DNA of 64,000 nucleotides. Source: Cryobacterium roopkundense. GTDB lineage: Bacteria > Actinomycetota > Actinomycetes > Actinomycetales > Microbacteriaceae. The notes under the pieces are model-generated. The model was not told the origin of the DNA and ran no database searches. It worked only from the letters and a program-made list of their open reading frames with translations. Position numbers and translations under genes: made by a program. Each line of letters starts with the position of its first letter. Within the stretch, counting starts at the first letter, position 1. Of the stretch, positions 7,712-15,823 are shown one piece after another. The stretch covers positions 2,976,001 through 3,040,000 of the forward strand of contig NZ_JACHBQ010000001.1 of assembly GCF_014200405.1 (NCBI RefSeq), written 5' to 3'.

Positions 7712-8724
7712 GACTTCACACCCATCGGGTAGCGGCGACGACCCACGGCGTCAAGAGTCTGACGGATGGCGGCAATCACGTCATCTGCCGACGGCAACGC
7801 GGCCGTCTCCAGTGGTTTTGAGTACGGTAGGGGCACCTCGGCCATCGCGACGCGGCGCACGGGGGCGTCGAGGTAGTCGAAGGCGCCGTCGGAGATGGTG
7901 GCCGCGATCTCGGCGCCGATTCCGTAGGTCAGCCAGTCATCCTCAAGAATGACGGCGGAATGCGTCTTCTTCACGGATTCCACCACGGTCTCCCGGTCGA
8001 GCGGGCGCAGGCTGCGCAGGTCGATCACCTCGATGTCGAGTCCGTCGGACTCGGCCAGCCGCTCCGCTACCTGCGCGGCCACGTGGGCCATACGCGAGTA
8101 GCCGATCAGCGTGATGTCCCTGCCCGGGCGGGTGACGGCGGCCTTGCCGATCTCGGCCGGCTCGTCCGCGTCGGGAACCTCGCCCTTGGTGTTGTAGAGC
8201 GACAGATTCTCCAGGAAGAGCACGGGGTCGTCGTCGCGGATCGCCGCCAGCAGCAGCGCCTTGGCATCGGCCGGCGTGCTGGGAGCGACGACCTTCAGGC
8301 CCGGAACGAAGGCATAGAAGAGCTCAATGTTCTGCGAGTGCGTGGCGCCGAGCTGCTGGCCACCTCCGCCCGGGGTGCGGATCACGAGTGGCACCCGGGC
8401 CTGGCCGCCGAACATGCCGTAGATCTTGGCGGCGTGGTTCACGATCTGGTCGAGCGCGAGCAGCGAGAAGTTGATGGTCATGATCTCGACCACCGGGCGC
8501 AGCCCGAGCATCGCGGCACCGATGGCGGCGCCGGTGAATCCCTCCTCCGCGATCGAGGTGTCGCGCACGCGCTTCTCGCCGAACTCCTCGAGCATGCCGG
8601 CGGTGATCTTGTACGCGCCCTCGAAGAGGCCGATCTCCTCGCCCATCAGGAACACGTTCTCGTCGCGGAGCATCTCGGAACGCAGGGTGTCGTGCAGCGC
8701 CTGCCTGTAGGTCATGATGCTCAT
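7708..8724 (-). CDS. 2-oxoacid dehydrogenase E1 component, beta subunit
   Basis: A 338-residue transketolase-like subunit. The N-terminal pyrimidine-binding half has FLMGEEIG and the conserved VRDTSIAEEGFTGAAIGAAM. The C-terminal transketolase half has VIDLRSLRPLDRETV. It pairs with the alpha subunit to form the thiamine-diphosphate enzyme that decarboxylates the 2-oxo acid and passes the acyl group to lipoyl-E2. The start ATG at 8724 overlaps the alpha-subunit stop, and its own stop overlaps the E2 start by four bases. Translation of the three subunits is therefore coupled. Confidence 0.93.
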   Translation of the reverse strand: MSIMTYRQALHDTLRSEMLRDENVFLMGEEIGLFEGAYKITAGMLEEFGEKRVRDTSIAEEGFTGAAIGAAMLGLRPVVEIMTINFSLLALDQIVNHAAKIYGMFGGQARVPLVIRTPGGGGQQLGATHSQNIELFYAFVPGLKVVAPSTPADAKALLLAAIRDDDPVLFLENLSLYNTKGEVPDADEPAEIGKAAVTRPGRDITLIGYSRMAHVAAQVAERLAESDGLDIEVIDLRSLRPLDRETVVESVKKTHSAVILEDDWLTYGIGAEIAATISDGAFDYLDAPVRRVAMAEVPLPYSKPLETAALPSADDVIAAIRQTLDAVGRRRYPMGVKS

Positions 8725-9803
8725 TTGTCGTCTCCGTACTCGGGAATTGGTTCCGGTTCGAACAGTGGCTGCCCCGGCAGACGGTGCGAGTCATTGGCAA
8801 CCGGGGTCGCGTAGGTGTAGTCAAACAGGGTCGACACATCGGGAAACGGGCTGTTTTCGGCGAACCCCGCGGCCTCGGTGACCCGCGTTGTGGCGTTCTC
8901 ATCGATTGTCGCGAGCGCGGCGTCATCGAGCAGGCCGTCGGCGAGCAGGCGCGCTGCAAGCGCGTGCACAGGGTCGCGTTCCATCACCAGGGTCAACTCC
9001 TCGGCGCTGCGGTACTTCGCCGGGTCCACCACGGAGTGCCCGCGCAGCCGCTCCGTGACGACCTCCAGCAGAAACGGCTTGCCACCGCGGGCCGAGGCGA
9101 CGGCACGCTCGGCCGCATCGAACACGGCGAGGGGATCGAGGCCATCCACACGCTCGGAGGCCATGCGGTAAGCGGATGCCCGCTTGTATAACTCGGGTTC
9201 GGCCGAGGCCTTGTCCACGGTCGTGGCCATTCCCAGCCGGTTGTTGATGATCACGTACACGATCGGCAGGTTCCACAGCGACGCGATATTCAGCGACTCG
9301 TGGAACGCGCCGATGTTCGTGGTTCCGTCGCCCATGGTGCACAGCACGATCTCGTCGCCGCTCCGGTAGTCGATCGCCAGGGCGGCACCCGTGGCGAGGG
9401 GAATCTGGCCGCCGACGATTCCGTAGCCCCCCAGCATCCGCTTCTCGAAGTCGAACATGTGCATCGACCCGCCCCAACCCTTGGAAACGCCGTCGGCCCG
9501 GCCGTACAGCTCGGCCATCACCCGGTTGGGATCGATTCCGCGCGTGATCGCGTAGCCGTGCTCGCGGTAGTTCGTGAAGAGGTAATCGGTGGGGCGCAGG
9601 GCCGCCATCAGCCCGACGACCGCCGCCTCCTCCCCGAGATTGAGGTGGCAGTAGCCGCCGATGAGGGCCTGCGTGTATGACCGGGCCGCGCGTTCTTCGA
9701 ACCGACGGATGAGCATCATCTGGCGGTAGAAATCGATCGAACGTTTCTGGGCTGCGGTGGGTCTGGGCTTGCGTGCCCGGGTTGCTGCCGGTCGAGTGGC
9801 CAA
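8721..9803 (-). CDS. 2-oxoacid (pyruvate-type) dehydrogenase E1 component, alpha subunit
   Basis: A 360-residue thiamine-diphosphate subunit. The ThDP/Mg motif starts GDGTTNIGAFHESLN at residue 158 and ends in NN at 187-188. The phosphorylation-loop-like segment RLRGHSVVDPAKYRS is present. The best start is the TTG at 9803, preceded by a strong GAGGAGGGAG ribosome site about ten bases upstream. It heads the E1alpha-E1beta-E2 operon and is divergent from a tetR-type gene. Sequence features fit pyruvate- or acetoin-type E1 better than the long homodimeric AceE, which actinobacteria usually have in addition. That makes this an accessory, regulated complex. Confidence 0.92.
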   Translation of the reverse strand: MATRPAATRARKPRPTAAQKRSIDFYRQMMLIRRFEERAARSYTQALIGGYCHLNLGEEAAVVGLMAALRPTDYLFTNYREHGYAITRGIDPNRVMAELYGRADGVSKGWGGSMHMFDFEKRMLGGYGIVGGQIPLATGAALAIDYRSGDEIVLCTMGDGTTNIGAFHESLNIASLWNLPIVYVIINNRLGMATTVDKASAEPELYKRASAYRMASERVDGLDPLAVFDAAERAVASARGGKPFLLEVVTERLRGHSVVDPAKYRSAEELTLVMERDPVHALAARLLADGLLDDAALATIDENATTRVTEAAGFAENSPFPDVSTLFDYTYATPVANDSHRLPGQPLFEPEPIPEYGDDK

Positions 9804-9819
9804 GGCGAAACTCCCTCCT

Positions 9820-9836
9820 CGACCCTTGTGGGGTCG
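9820..9836. promoter_or_regulatory. Hairpin in the E1alpha leader, next to its ribosome site
   Basis: CGACCC-TTGTG-GGGTCG forms a 6-bp stem directly upstream of the GAGGAGGGAG site of the TTG-initiated E1alpha gene. It may affect initiation; there is no direct evidence of function. Confidence 0.35.
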
Positions 9837-9848
9837 GGGGTCAAAAGC

Positions 9849-9868
9849 CGTATCCTATTAATGATACG
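9849..9868. promoter_or_regulatory. Palindrome CGTATC-N8-GATACG in the divergent E1alpha/TetR promoter region
   Basis: A 6+8+6 inverted repeat in an AT-rich stretch between the two divergent genes. It is the best candidate operator for the TetR-type regulator encoded alongside. The AT-rich ATTAATGATAC core could also hold a -10 element. Confidence 0.55.
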
Positions 9869-9935
9869 AATTAGTTTCATTCTATCGCCAAGGGTACGGT
9901 TATTCCAGACCATTTCGACGACTGGAAGGAGAATG

Positions 9936-10547
9936 ATGGCCGAGGAAAGGCCCGTTCGCCGGCGTGGCAGGCCCACGGAGGCCGAGCGCGTCGAACGACG
10001 TGACGAGATACTCGACGCCGCCCTGCCGATCTTTCTCGAGTACGGTTTCGGCCATGCCACTCTGGACCGCATTGCGGGCGCGGCGCGGGTGACCAAGCGC
10101 ACCCTGTACACCTACTTCGGCAACAAGGCGGGCGTCTTCACGGCGATGCAGCAGCGCCTCGCCGCGAACGTGAGCGGCGAGCCCCTCGCTCCTGACACGC
10201 TGGAATCCCTCGCGACACGCATCATCGCCGGGGTTCACTCGGCCGAGATCATCGGGCTGCACCGACTCGTTATCGCCGAATCGCTGCGGTTTCCCCACCT
10301 CGCGCGCCAGTTTCACGACGATGCGGACATGCGCCACGTGGCCCGGCTGGCGGAGCACATTGCCACGGAACACGGACCGGATGCCGCGCAGCGCGCCGAA
10401 GCCCTGTACGCCCTGCTGCTCGGTGAGGACTACCGGCGCCGGCTCCTCGGCCTGCTCGGCCCGATCACCGCCCCCGAGGCGGCACACCTTGCCCGGGCGG
10501 CCCTCGCCGTGATCAACCTGGCCGCACCGGCCGCGTACGAATCGTGA
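9936..10547 (+). CDS. TetR/AcrR family transcriptional regulator
   Basis: A 203-residue regulator. After a basic N-terminus (RRRGRPTEAERVERR) comes the TetR helix-turn-helix at about residues 24-68 (ILDAALPIFLEYGF; ATLDRIAGAARVTKRTLYTYF). A helical ligand-binding domain follows. Two adjacent ATGs are possible. The second (9936) has the better spacing from AGGAG at 9927-9931. It is divergent from the 2-oxoacid dehydrogenase operon with a palindrome in the shared region. Local control of that operon is therefore likely, by an unknown ligand. Confidence 0.9.
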   Translation: MAEERPVRRRGRPTEAERVERRDEILDAALPIFLEYGFGHATLDRIAGAARVTKRTLYTYFGNKAGVFTAMQQRLAANVSGEPLAPDTLESLATRIIAGVHSAEIIGLHRLVIAESLRFPHLARQFHDDADMRHVARLAEHIATEHGPDAAQRAEALYALLLGEDYRRRLLGLLGPITAPEAAHLARAALAVINLAAPAAYES

Positions 10548-10722
10548 TGCCACGCGCCTCCTGCGCTCTCTCATCGCCCTCGCTGCGATGGGTCACATGT
10601 CCGCCTGCGCGAGCCCTCCATCGCCCGTTCCTCGCCCCCGCGGTCTTCTGCACGCGAGGCGCTGCCTCACATTCTCGGGTGCGCTCGTTCCCCTGAGGCC
10701 GGCGCACGGGTATGGTGCCGGA

Positions 10723-11115
10723 ATGAACGAGAAACTCTGCGCCTACCTGAGCTACGAGGATGCCCCGGCCGCCCTCTGGTGGATGACAGAACTCGGCTTC
10801 GCCGTGGTCCGCAGGCAGGACGGTCCGGCGAATGAGGTCATCCATGCCGAGGTTCGCCTCGGTGACGTGGTGCTCATGGTTGCCAGCACAGATGCGGCAT
10901 ATGCCAGGTTGCCGCTGATCGGACGCTCGACCGGTCGCGGCCTCTATCTGCTGGTCGACGATGTGGACGGGTACTTCGACAGGGCCTTGGCGGCCGGCGG
11001 GACCGCCGTCATTGAGCCGGAAGACACCGAGTGGGGAACCCGGCGCGCACGCGTTCTCGATCCGGAAGACACCGAGTGGACCTTCGGAACATACGAGCCC
11101 GGCGCCGCCTGGTGA
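10723..11115 (+). CDS. VOC/glyoxalase-bleomycin resistance superfamily protein
   Basis: A 130-residue single-domain vicinal-oxygen-chelate protein. The first beta-alpha-beta unit is LSYEDAPAALWWMTELGFAV with the usual Y-x-D-A-P-A motif. The second is LLVDDVDGYFDRALAAG, ending in the DPEDTEWTFGTY strand. Members are glyoxalases, dioxygenases or drug-binding proteins; function here is not defined. The ATG at 10723 starts right before the first strand. The upstream in-frame extension is low-complexity and noncoding in character. It is transcribed towards the DUF4287 gene and ends 9 bp before it. Confidence 0.85.
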   Translation: MNEKLCAYLSYEDAPAALWWMTELGFAVVRRQDGPANEVIHAEVRLGDVVLMVASTDAAYARLPLIGRSTGRGLYLLVDDVDGYFDRALAAGGTAVIEPEDTEWGTRRARVLDPEDTEWTFGTYEPGAAW

Positions 11116-11124
11116 CACCGTGGC

Positions 11125-11415
11125 TCACGCGGGGCGGTTGTGCTTACCGTCCAGCCACAGCGAGTCGGACGTGTCGCTGTGCGTGGTTCCCGATCCCACG
11201 TGCTTCGCGTCGATCGTGGCGCCTTTCTTAATGACGTGCACCAACGCCATGGCGTGACCGCGGCCCAGATCGTAATCTGTCTTCAGCCAATCGACAATGA
11301 CCCCGGCCTTCACGGACGGATCGTCGAAACCCCGCTCATGGGCGATCGCGATAAACTCCCGCGGGGTCAGCCCGGTCTTGTCTTCGATGTTGTCGAGGTA
11401 CGCCTGGAAAGACAT
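11125..11415 (-). CDS. DUF4287 domain protein, 96 aa
   Basis: A 96-residue soluble protein beginning SFQAYLDNIEDKTG, followed by LTPREFIAIAHERG and VDWLKTDYDLGRGHAMALVH. This is the family pattern of DUF4287, a small helical domain of unknown function often found with DUF5655. The C-terminal part (HVGSGTTHSDTSDSLWLDGK) resembles the usual ending. The ATG at 11415 has AGGAG just upstream (CAGGAGCAGAA). Its 5' end is overlapped in another frame by the tail of a decayed permease. That overlap suggests the permease remnant was joined to this gene by a deletion. Confidence 0.8.
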   Translation of the reverse strand: MSFQAYLDNIEDKTGLTPREFIAIAHERGFDDPSVKAGVIVDWLKTDYDLGRGHAMALVHVIKKGATIDAKHVGSGTTHSDTSDSLWLDGKHNRPA

Positions 11416-12092
11416 TTCTGCTCCTGTTCGGGCCAATGGGGTCGGGGATCGGCCATGCTCTCTCGACGGTACTCACTGTCCGCGGATCGGGCCAGTCCGA
11501 GTCGCGCAACACGGTAGCAAACGCCGACGGTGAGAACGAGGATTCCCCCGACGATCGAGGGGATCGGCAGTGTCGCGACCAGAACGAGACAGGCAACGGC
11601 CCCGCCGATCTGAAGGGTGCGCGGGTAACGGCGGTGCGCGCCGGTCTGGGTGCACGCGGCACCGTTGGCAACGAAGTAGTACAGGAGAACGCCGAAAGAC
11701 GAGAAACCGATTGCCCCGCGCAGATCGACCATGACAACGAGGACGGAGACAACGACGGCCAGGGCGATCTCTGCGTGGCGGGGCACGCCATAACGCGGAT
11801 GCACCGCCGCGAGCCAGACGGGAAGGTCTCTGTTGCGTGCCATGGCGAGGCTCGTGCGTCCGACACCCGTGATGAGCGCGAGCAGCGCGCCGATACCGAC
11901 GATCGGCACGGCCCAGGCCCAGCCCGCCGCGCCGATCACGACGGCATCGGTCAGCCCGAGACGACGGGCGAGTGCGGGACCGGTCACGATGTCGTCATCC
12001 GCGTGGGCAGATTCGGTGCGTTCACCCCCGGAGCCTAATTCACCCGAGTTAACGGATGGGGCCCCCGGTCCGAGCCGGGCGTACGGAAGCAC
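11367..12092 (-). pseudogene. APC-family amino acid permease, internally deleted remnant
   Basis: The 241-residue frame is part of an amino acid/polyamine permease. It has the N-terminal signature RRLGLTDAVVIG, then jumps directly to the TM7-8 region (AAGWAWAVPIVGIGALLA; GVGRTSLAMARNRDLPVW). Helices resembling TM9-12 follow. The five or so helices between are missing. The C-terminus runs into the next gene's leader as an unrelated hydrophilic tail. Normal family length is about 400-480 residues. I infer a nonfunctional in-frame deletion remnant; a shortened functional protein is unlikely. Confidence 0.7.
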
Positions 12093-12463
12093 GCCTCACC
12101 ACGTCACAATCGTTGGTTTCACGGGCTTTTTCGGTTCCGCGTGATCACCGAGAACAGCATCATTTCACTTCAAATGTGGGCACATTATGGGCACGGAAGA
12201 TGACCCGCTCCGCGACCGCGGAAGCAGCCCGTGGCGAGGGTCGTGCGCGAGATGGTCTCGCCGTCAGCAACGTACCGCCTCTCCCATTCCGCGTCTCCGG
12301 CGGGCTCGCTGCCTTCCCGAGTCTGAGCACGTCAACCTGACCACGGTTGCCGAAATCTGGCAGGTCTGACCCTGACCCCACTCCTCAAAGATTAGTTCGA
12401 TTTCTAGCGTTCATATCATAAAAATTCCTCGTTTTTGTCTTCGATTGGTGGGAGAATGGATGC
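12093..12463. other. 371-bp intergenic region without recognised genes
   Basis: No coding signal, RNA gene or strong repeat is visible. The last 80 bp are AT-rich compared with the surroundings and carry a GGGAG ribosome-site candidate ten bases before the HNH gene start. Confidence 0.5.
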
Positions 12464-13930
12464 ATGTTGAAGACGCGGAAATCAGATGCCGAGGTGATCG
12501 CCCAGTTGGAGAGGGCCGAGGCCTCGGTTGCTGCTGCGTTGGCGGAGGTGGACTACGCGGGGCTCCGTGAGGAGGGCTCTCTGGCGGTGATGGGGGTGGT
12601 GGAGAAGATTGGTCGCCGGGTTGATGGGGCTCGGGTGGCGTCGGCGACAGATGTCGCCACCCGGGCCGATTCGGCGTTGGGTCATGAGTCGCTGGCGTAT
12701 AAGAACGGATGCCGGGGTAAGTACGAGCTGATCACCGCCGTGACGAGGGTGTCGGGTTCTGAGGCGAAGCGGCGGATGCGGCTCGGCGGCTTGATCAGTG
12801 GGGCCGCGACCGCCGCCAGCGGGCTGCTGGGGCAGGAGGTGCCGGTGCAGCATCCCGCGGTCGCCGAGGGGCTCGCGTCGGGAGAGTTGGGGGTGGATGC
12901 GGCGGAGGTGATCGTGACCGCCCTCGAGCCGCTGTCGCGGCGGGTTGCTCCGGCGGACCTGGATCGGGCGGAGCGGGCGCTGGTGGCGTCGGCGACGGGG
13001 GCGATCACTCCGGAGACGGAGGGGTTGCCGGGGGCGGGGATCGCGTTCTCCGCCGACCTGATCCGGGCGCAGGCCCACGAGTGGGAAGCGCGGCTGGACC
13101 CGGACGGCGCTGCTCCCAGTGACGAGCAGACGGCGGCGAAGAGCACCGTCGGGTTCGGCCGCTTGAAGGCTGGCCTGTATCCCTTGCGGGGCGGGGTGAC
13201 GCCGGAGCTCAAGGGCATCATGGACGGCATCTTCAACACGTTCCTCTCCGCCCACGCCGCACCCGCGTTCCCCAGCGAGGAGCAGCAGGCGTTGATCGAA
13301 GCGGGAGAGCTGATTCCCGGGGCGGAGGAGTTCGACGACCCGCGCACTGGCGGTGAGAAGCGAGCGGATATCCTCCGCGGGGTGTTCGAGGCCACAGCGA
13401 GGAATTCGAAGACGCCCACTATGGGCGGGGCGGCGCCAGTGGTGATGGTGCACGTAAATGCCAAGGATTTGAAGAGTGGGACCGGTGTCGGCTGGGTCGA
13501 CGGGGTGGAGGCGCCCATTTCGCTGAAGGCGGTGCGGCAGAAGATGTGCGCCGGCGGGTATCAGAACGTGATCCTCGGGGAAGATGGTGAGGTTTTGCGG
13601 CTCGGTGAGAAGAAACGGTTCTTCACCCCCGCCCAGCGCCGGGCCATCGCAGCCCGCGACGGAGGCTGCGTCATACCGGGGTGCACGGTGGCGGCGGCGT
13701 GGTGCGAAGTTCACCACATCATCCCGTGGCAGCACCACGGAAAGACCGACATAAACAACGGAACTTTGCTCTGTTGGTACCACCACGCCACCATCGACAC
13801 CTCCGGGTGGGAGATCCGCATGGTGCGAGGACGCCCCGAGGTACGCGGCCCGGTACTCTTCGACCCCACCCGCACCTGGCGGCCCGCCGCCACCCACCGC
13901 GCCAATACGGCCAGCGCCGCATCGGGCTAG
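12464..13930 (+). CDS. DUF222 + HNH endonuclease domain protein
   Basis: A 488-residue protein with a long N-terminal helical DUF222 region (to about residue 330) and a C-terminal HNH nuclease. The HNH module at about residues 402-447 shows CVIPGC, then CEVHHI (catalytic His pair) and the final LLCWYHH, giving the Cys4 zinc frame and the HNH metal site. This family is abundant in actinobacterial genomes, usually as several stand-alone copies. Its biological role is not established. There is no intein or intron context here. It lies immediately upstream of the REP-like palindrome occupied by the IS110 element. Confidence 0.92.
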   Translation: MLKTRKSDAEVIAQLERAEASVAAALAEVDYAGLREEGSLAVMGVVEKIGRRVDGARVASATDVATRADSALGHESLAYKNGCRGKYELITAVTRVSGSEAKRRMRLGGLISGAATAASGLLGQEVPVQHPAVAEGLASGELGVDAAEVIVTALEPLSRRVAPADLDRAERALVASATGAITPETEGLPGAGIAFSADLIRAQAHEWEARLDPDGAAPSDEQTAAKSTVGFGRLKAGLYPLRGGVTPELKGIMDGIFNTFLSAHAAPAFPSEEQQALIEAGELIPGAEEFDDPRTGGEKRADILRGVFEATARNSKTPTMGGAAPVVMVHVNAKDLKSGTGVGWVDGVEAPISLKAVRQKMCAGGYQNVILGEDGEVLRLGEKKRFFTPAQRRAIAARDGGCVIPGCTVAAAWCEVHHIIPWQHHGKTDINNGTLLCWYHHATIDTSGWEIRMVRGRPEVRGPVLFDPTRTWRPAATHRANTASAASG

Positions 13931-13980
13931 AAGTGTGCCCGGTGCAGCGTTGCAGGGTTGGCCCACGGGGTCTACGAAGC

Positions 13981-14055
13981 CCGTTGGTCGAGGAGCGAGG
14001 TACGAGCGTCTCGAGACCGCGCAAGCCGACTCTCAGACTCGGCTCACGCGGTCTC
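13981..14055. repeat. Left part of a long REP-like palindrome, split by IS110
   Basis: Positions 13981-14021 form a full left arm. Positions 14022-14046 are the loop, which itself contains AGCCGA/TCGGCT arms. Positions 14047-14055 are the first 9 bp of the right arm. The remaining 32 bp of the right arm lie at 15510-15541, beyond the IS110 element. Rejoined, the arms match at 39 of 41 positions. The break falls on the axis of GTCTC|GAGAC; the unbroken twin of this 10-mer is at 14008-14017. Confidence 0.9.
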
Positions 14056-14325
14056 TGTAATGGTTATAGCTGGTCTGGTTATCAGCTGGCAGGCTGGTCT
14101 TGATTCGTGTGGGTTGCGTGACTCTTTTGGTCTCTGACCCTCTTCACGGAGGTGTCTTCGTCTCGACATGTCCGCTCCACGCATCGAATCGAGGCCGGCC
14201 TGTGACCCTCAGAGTGACTTGATTAGAAGCCTGTCCGTACCCCCGACAGGGTCGTGACTCATTACAGAGATGTTCTCCGAGGAACCCCAGACCGGCACGA
14301 CATAACACCCATCGAAGGAGTTATC
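14056..14325 (+). ncRNA. Candidate IS110 bridge RNA region (left end)
   Basis: Established knowledge: IS110-group elements encode a bridge RNA in the noncoding left end upstream of the transposase, with loops pairing to target and donor DNA. This left end is 270 bp and noncoding. It contains CCTGTC/GACAGG hairpin arms just upstream of the gene. It also carries two words matching the target: GGTCTCTG at 14129-14136, identical to the left junction at 14050-14057, and CGTCTCGA at 14159-14166, matching the palindrome core. RNA boundaries and folding are not determined. Confidence 0.5.
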
Positions 14326-15372
14326 GTGACCATGGTCTCACAGCAGTTCAGTTATGTCATCGGGGTGGATACCCATGCCAAGACACACACGCTGGTCGCC
14401 CTCGACCATCTGGGCGGGAAACACGGCACCGCGCAAACATTCCCGACAACTCCGCCCGGACTCAAACGGGCTCAGGCGTGGATCGAACGCGAAACAACGG
14501 GGCCGGTTTTGGTGGCCATGGAGGGCACCGGGTCCTACGGAGCCCAGTTCTGCGACCTCCTGACGGCCGCCGGCGTGCGCGTCACCGAAACCAAGCCGCC
14601 CAAGCGCGGCGTTCGCCGGGCCGGCAAAACCGACCCCATCGACGCAGAGCACGCCGCCCGCTACGCCCTCGCCCTGCCAATGGAGCACCTCATCACGCCC
14701 CGCAACCACGCTGGGCACCACGCAGCCTTGACGGTGCTACTGACCGCGCGCGCCGCCCTCAAGAAGGCCCACAGCGCCTCCAACAACCGCCTCACAGCGC
14801 TGCTGCGCGGGTACGGTTTCGGCCTGGACGTTCGCCTGGCCCTCACCGCCGAGCAAGTCAAAGTCGTCGCAGCCTGGCGCGCCCATCGAAACGATGACGT
14901 CGGCATGGTCACCATCCGCGCCGAGGCTGCCCGCGAAGCGCGAGAGATCCTCAGCCGTCAAGCCGAGCTCACGGCGAACGAGAAGGGCCTCCTCAAGCAC
15001 GTGAAAGCCCTCGCCCCCTACCTGCTGCTTGAGCACGGCGTCGGCGCGATCGTCGCCGCGCAGCTGATCGTGTCGTGGTCGCACCAGGGACGCATCCGCT
15101 CCGAGGCCGCGTTCGCCCGCTTCGCGGGCATCGCGCCCATCCCCGCGTCATCGGGCAACACCATCCGCTACCGTCTGCACCGCGGCGGCGACCGGGCGCT
15201 CAACACCGCCATCTGGGTCACCACGTTCTACCGCTACCACCACGACCCGGCGACCGCCGCCTACGTCGAGAAACGGACGAAGGAAGGCAAGACACCCAAG
15301 GAGATCCAACGCGTCCTGAAACGCTACATCGCCCGGCACCTGTTCCGCGTCCTCGATAACCACACCATCTAA
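14326..15372 (+). CDS. IS110-family DEDD transposase
   Basis: A 348-residue recombinase. The RuvC-like catalytic acids are visible as D15 (VIGVDTHAKTH), E66 (AMEGTGSYG), D103 and D106 (KTDPIDAEHA). The C-terminal Tnp domain has GVGAIVAAQLIV and PASSGNTIRYR with the serine-containing PASSG loop. In IS110 enzymes this loop carries the nucleophile. A GAAGGAG site at 14314-14320 best serves the GTG at 14326; an ATG at 14332 is the alternative. The full-length gene has no stop or frameshift, so the element may still be active. Confidence 0.95.
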   Translation: MTMVSQQFSYVIGVDTHAKTHTLVALDHLGGKHGTAQTFPTTPPGLKRAQAWIERETTGPVLVAMEGTGSYGAQFCDLLTAAGVRVTETKPPKRGVRRAGKTDPIDAEHAARYALALPMEHLITPRNHAGHHAALTVLLTARAALKKAHSASNNRLTALLRGYGFGLDVRLALTAEQVKVVAAWRAHRNDDVGMVTIRAEAAREAREILSRQAELTANEKGLLKHVKALAPYLLLEHGVGAIVAAQLIVSWSHQGRIRSEAAFARFAGIAPIPASSGNTIRYRLHRGGDRALNTAIWVTTFYRYHHDPATAAYVEKRTKEGKTPKEIQRVLKRYIARHLFRVLDNHTI

Positions 15373-15509
15373 AACGTCACCACCGCCCAGCGGACAGGCC
15401 ATCTTCGACGGCCCGCCCGCCACCCTCACGCGCCCAAAAACACGCCACACGACTCACAAAACATCATCAAAAAAGACCTCAACAGCTTGACAACTCCCAT
15501 AGAAGCGTC

Positions 15510-15541
15510 GAGACGCTCGTGCCTCGCTCCTCGACCAGCGG
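15510..15541. repeat. Right part of the REP-like palindrome split by IS110
   Basis: Thirty-two bases (GAGACGCTCGTGCCTCGC and onward) complete the right arm begun at 14047-14055. They are complementary to the left arm except for two positions. Confidence 0.9.
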
Positions 15542-15570
15542 GAGGTGAAGATGCGCTGCGTCCCGCCCGC

Positions 15571-15640
15571 CGGTCGAGGCGCGAGGTACGAGCGATCGAG
15601 ACCACGCGAGCCGAGTCTGAGAGTCGGCTCACGGGTTCGG
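15571..15640. repeat. REP-like element, second copy (half palindrome)
   Basis: CGGTCGAGGCGCGAGGTACG and the following GAGCGATCGAGACC match the left arm of the element at 13981. They are followed by the same loop type, GAGCCGAGTCTGAGAGTCGG. The right arm is missing or degraded. Confidence 0.75.
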
Positions 15641-15704
15641 GACGCATGAGGCCCCGCACGAGCCGGTTCGGGGCGCACAAGGACCACGGCGAAGTCAGAC
15701 AGGG

Positions 15705-15777
15705 AGCCGCCTGTCAGAATCGAACTGACGACCTTCTCATTACGAGTGAGATGCTCTACCAACTGAGCTAAGGCGGC
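15705..15777 (-). tRNA. tRNA-Thr (anticodon CGT)
   Basis: A complete cloverleaf on the minus strand. The acceptor stem is GCCGCCT/AGGCGGC, the D arm AGCTCAGTTGGTAGAGC, and the anticodon stem TCTCA/TGAGA with loop CTCGTAA. The T arm is GTCAG TTCGATT CTGAC. The anticodon CGU reads threonine ACG codons. The CCA tail is not encoded. Confidence 0.95.
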
Positions 15778-15823
15778 GATACCAGATCACCCCGTGGGGC
15801 AGTCGGTGACACAGGAGTCAAGC

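Larger units (their letters stand above)
14054..15509 (+). mobile_element. IS110-family insertion sequence (about 1.45 kb)
   Basis: The element is delimited by the interrupted palindrome. The left junction follows GGTCTC (14050-14055) and the right junction precedes GAGACG (15510). A TC dinucleotide is shared by both junctions and no longer target duplication is seen, as expected for the IS110 family. It contains a 270-bp left noncoding region, a DEDD transposase and a short right end with CTTGACAACTCCCATAG. IS110 relatives such as IS621 are known to insert in REP sequences, which fits the target used here. Confidence 0.88.

Noticed and set aside
12464..13930. Homing endonuclease or intein for the HNH protein
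   Set aside because: It is a stand-alone DUF222-HNH protein common in actinobacteria, with no host gene or intron structure.
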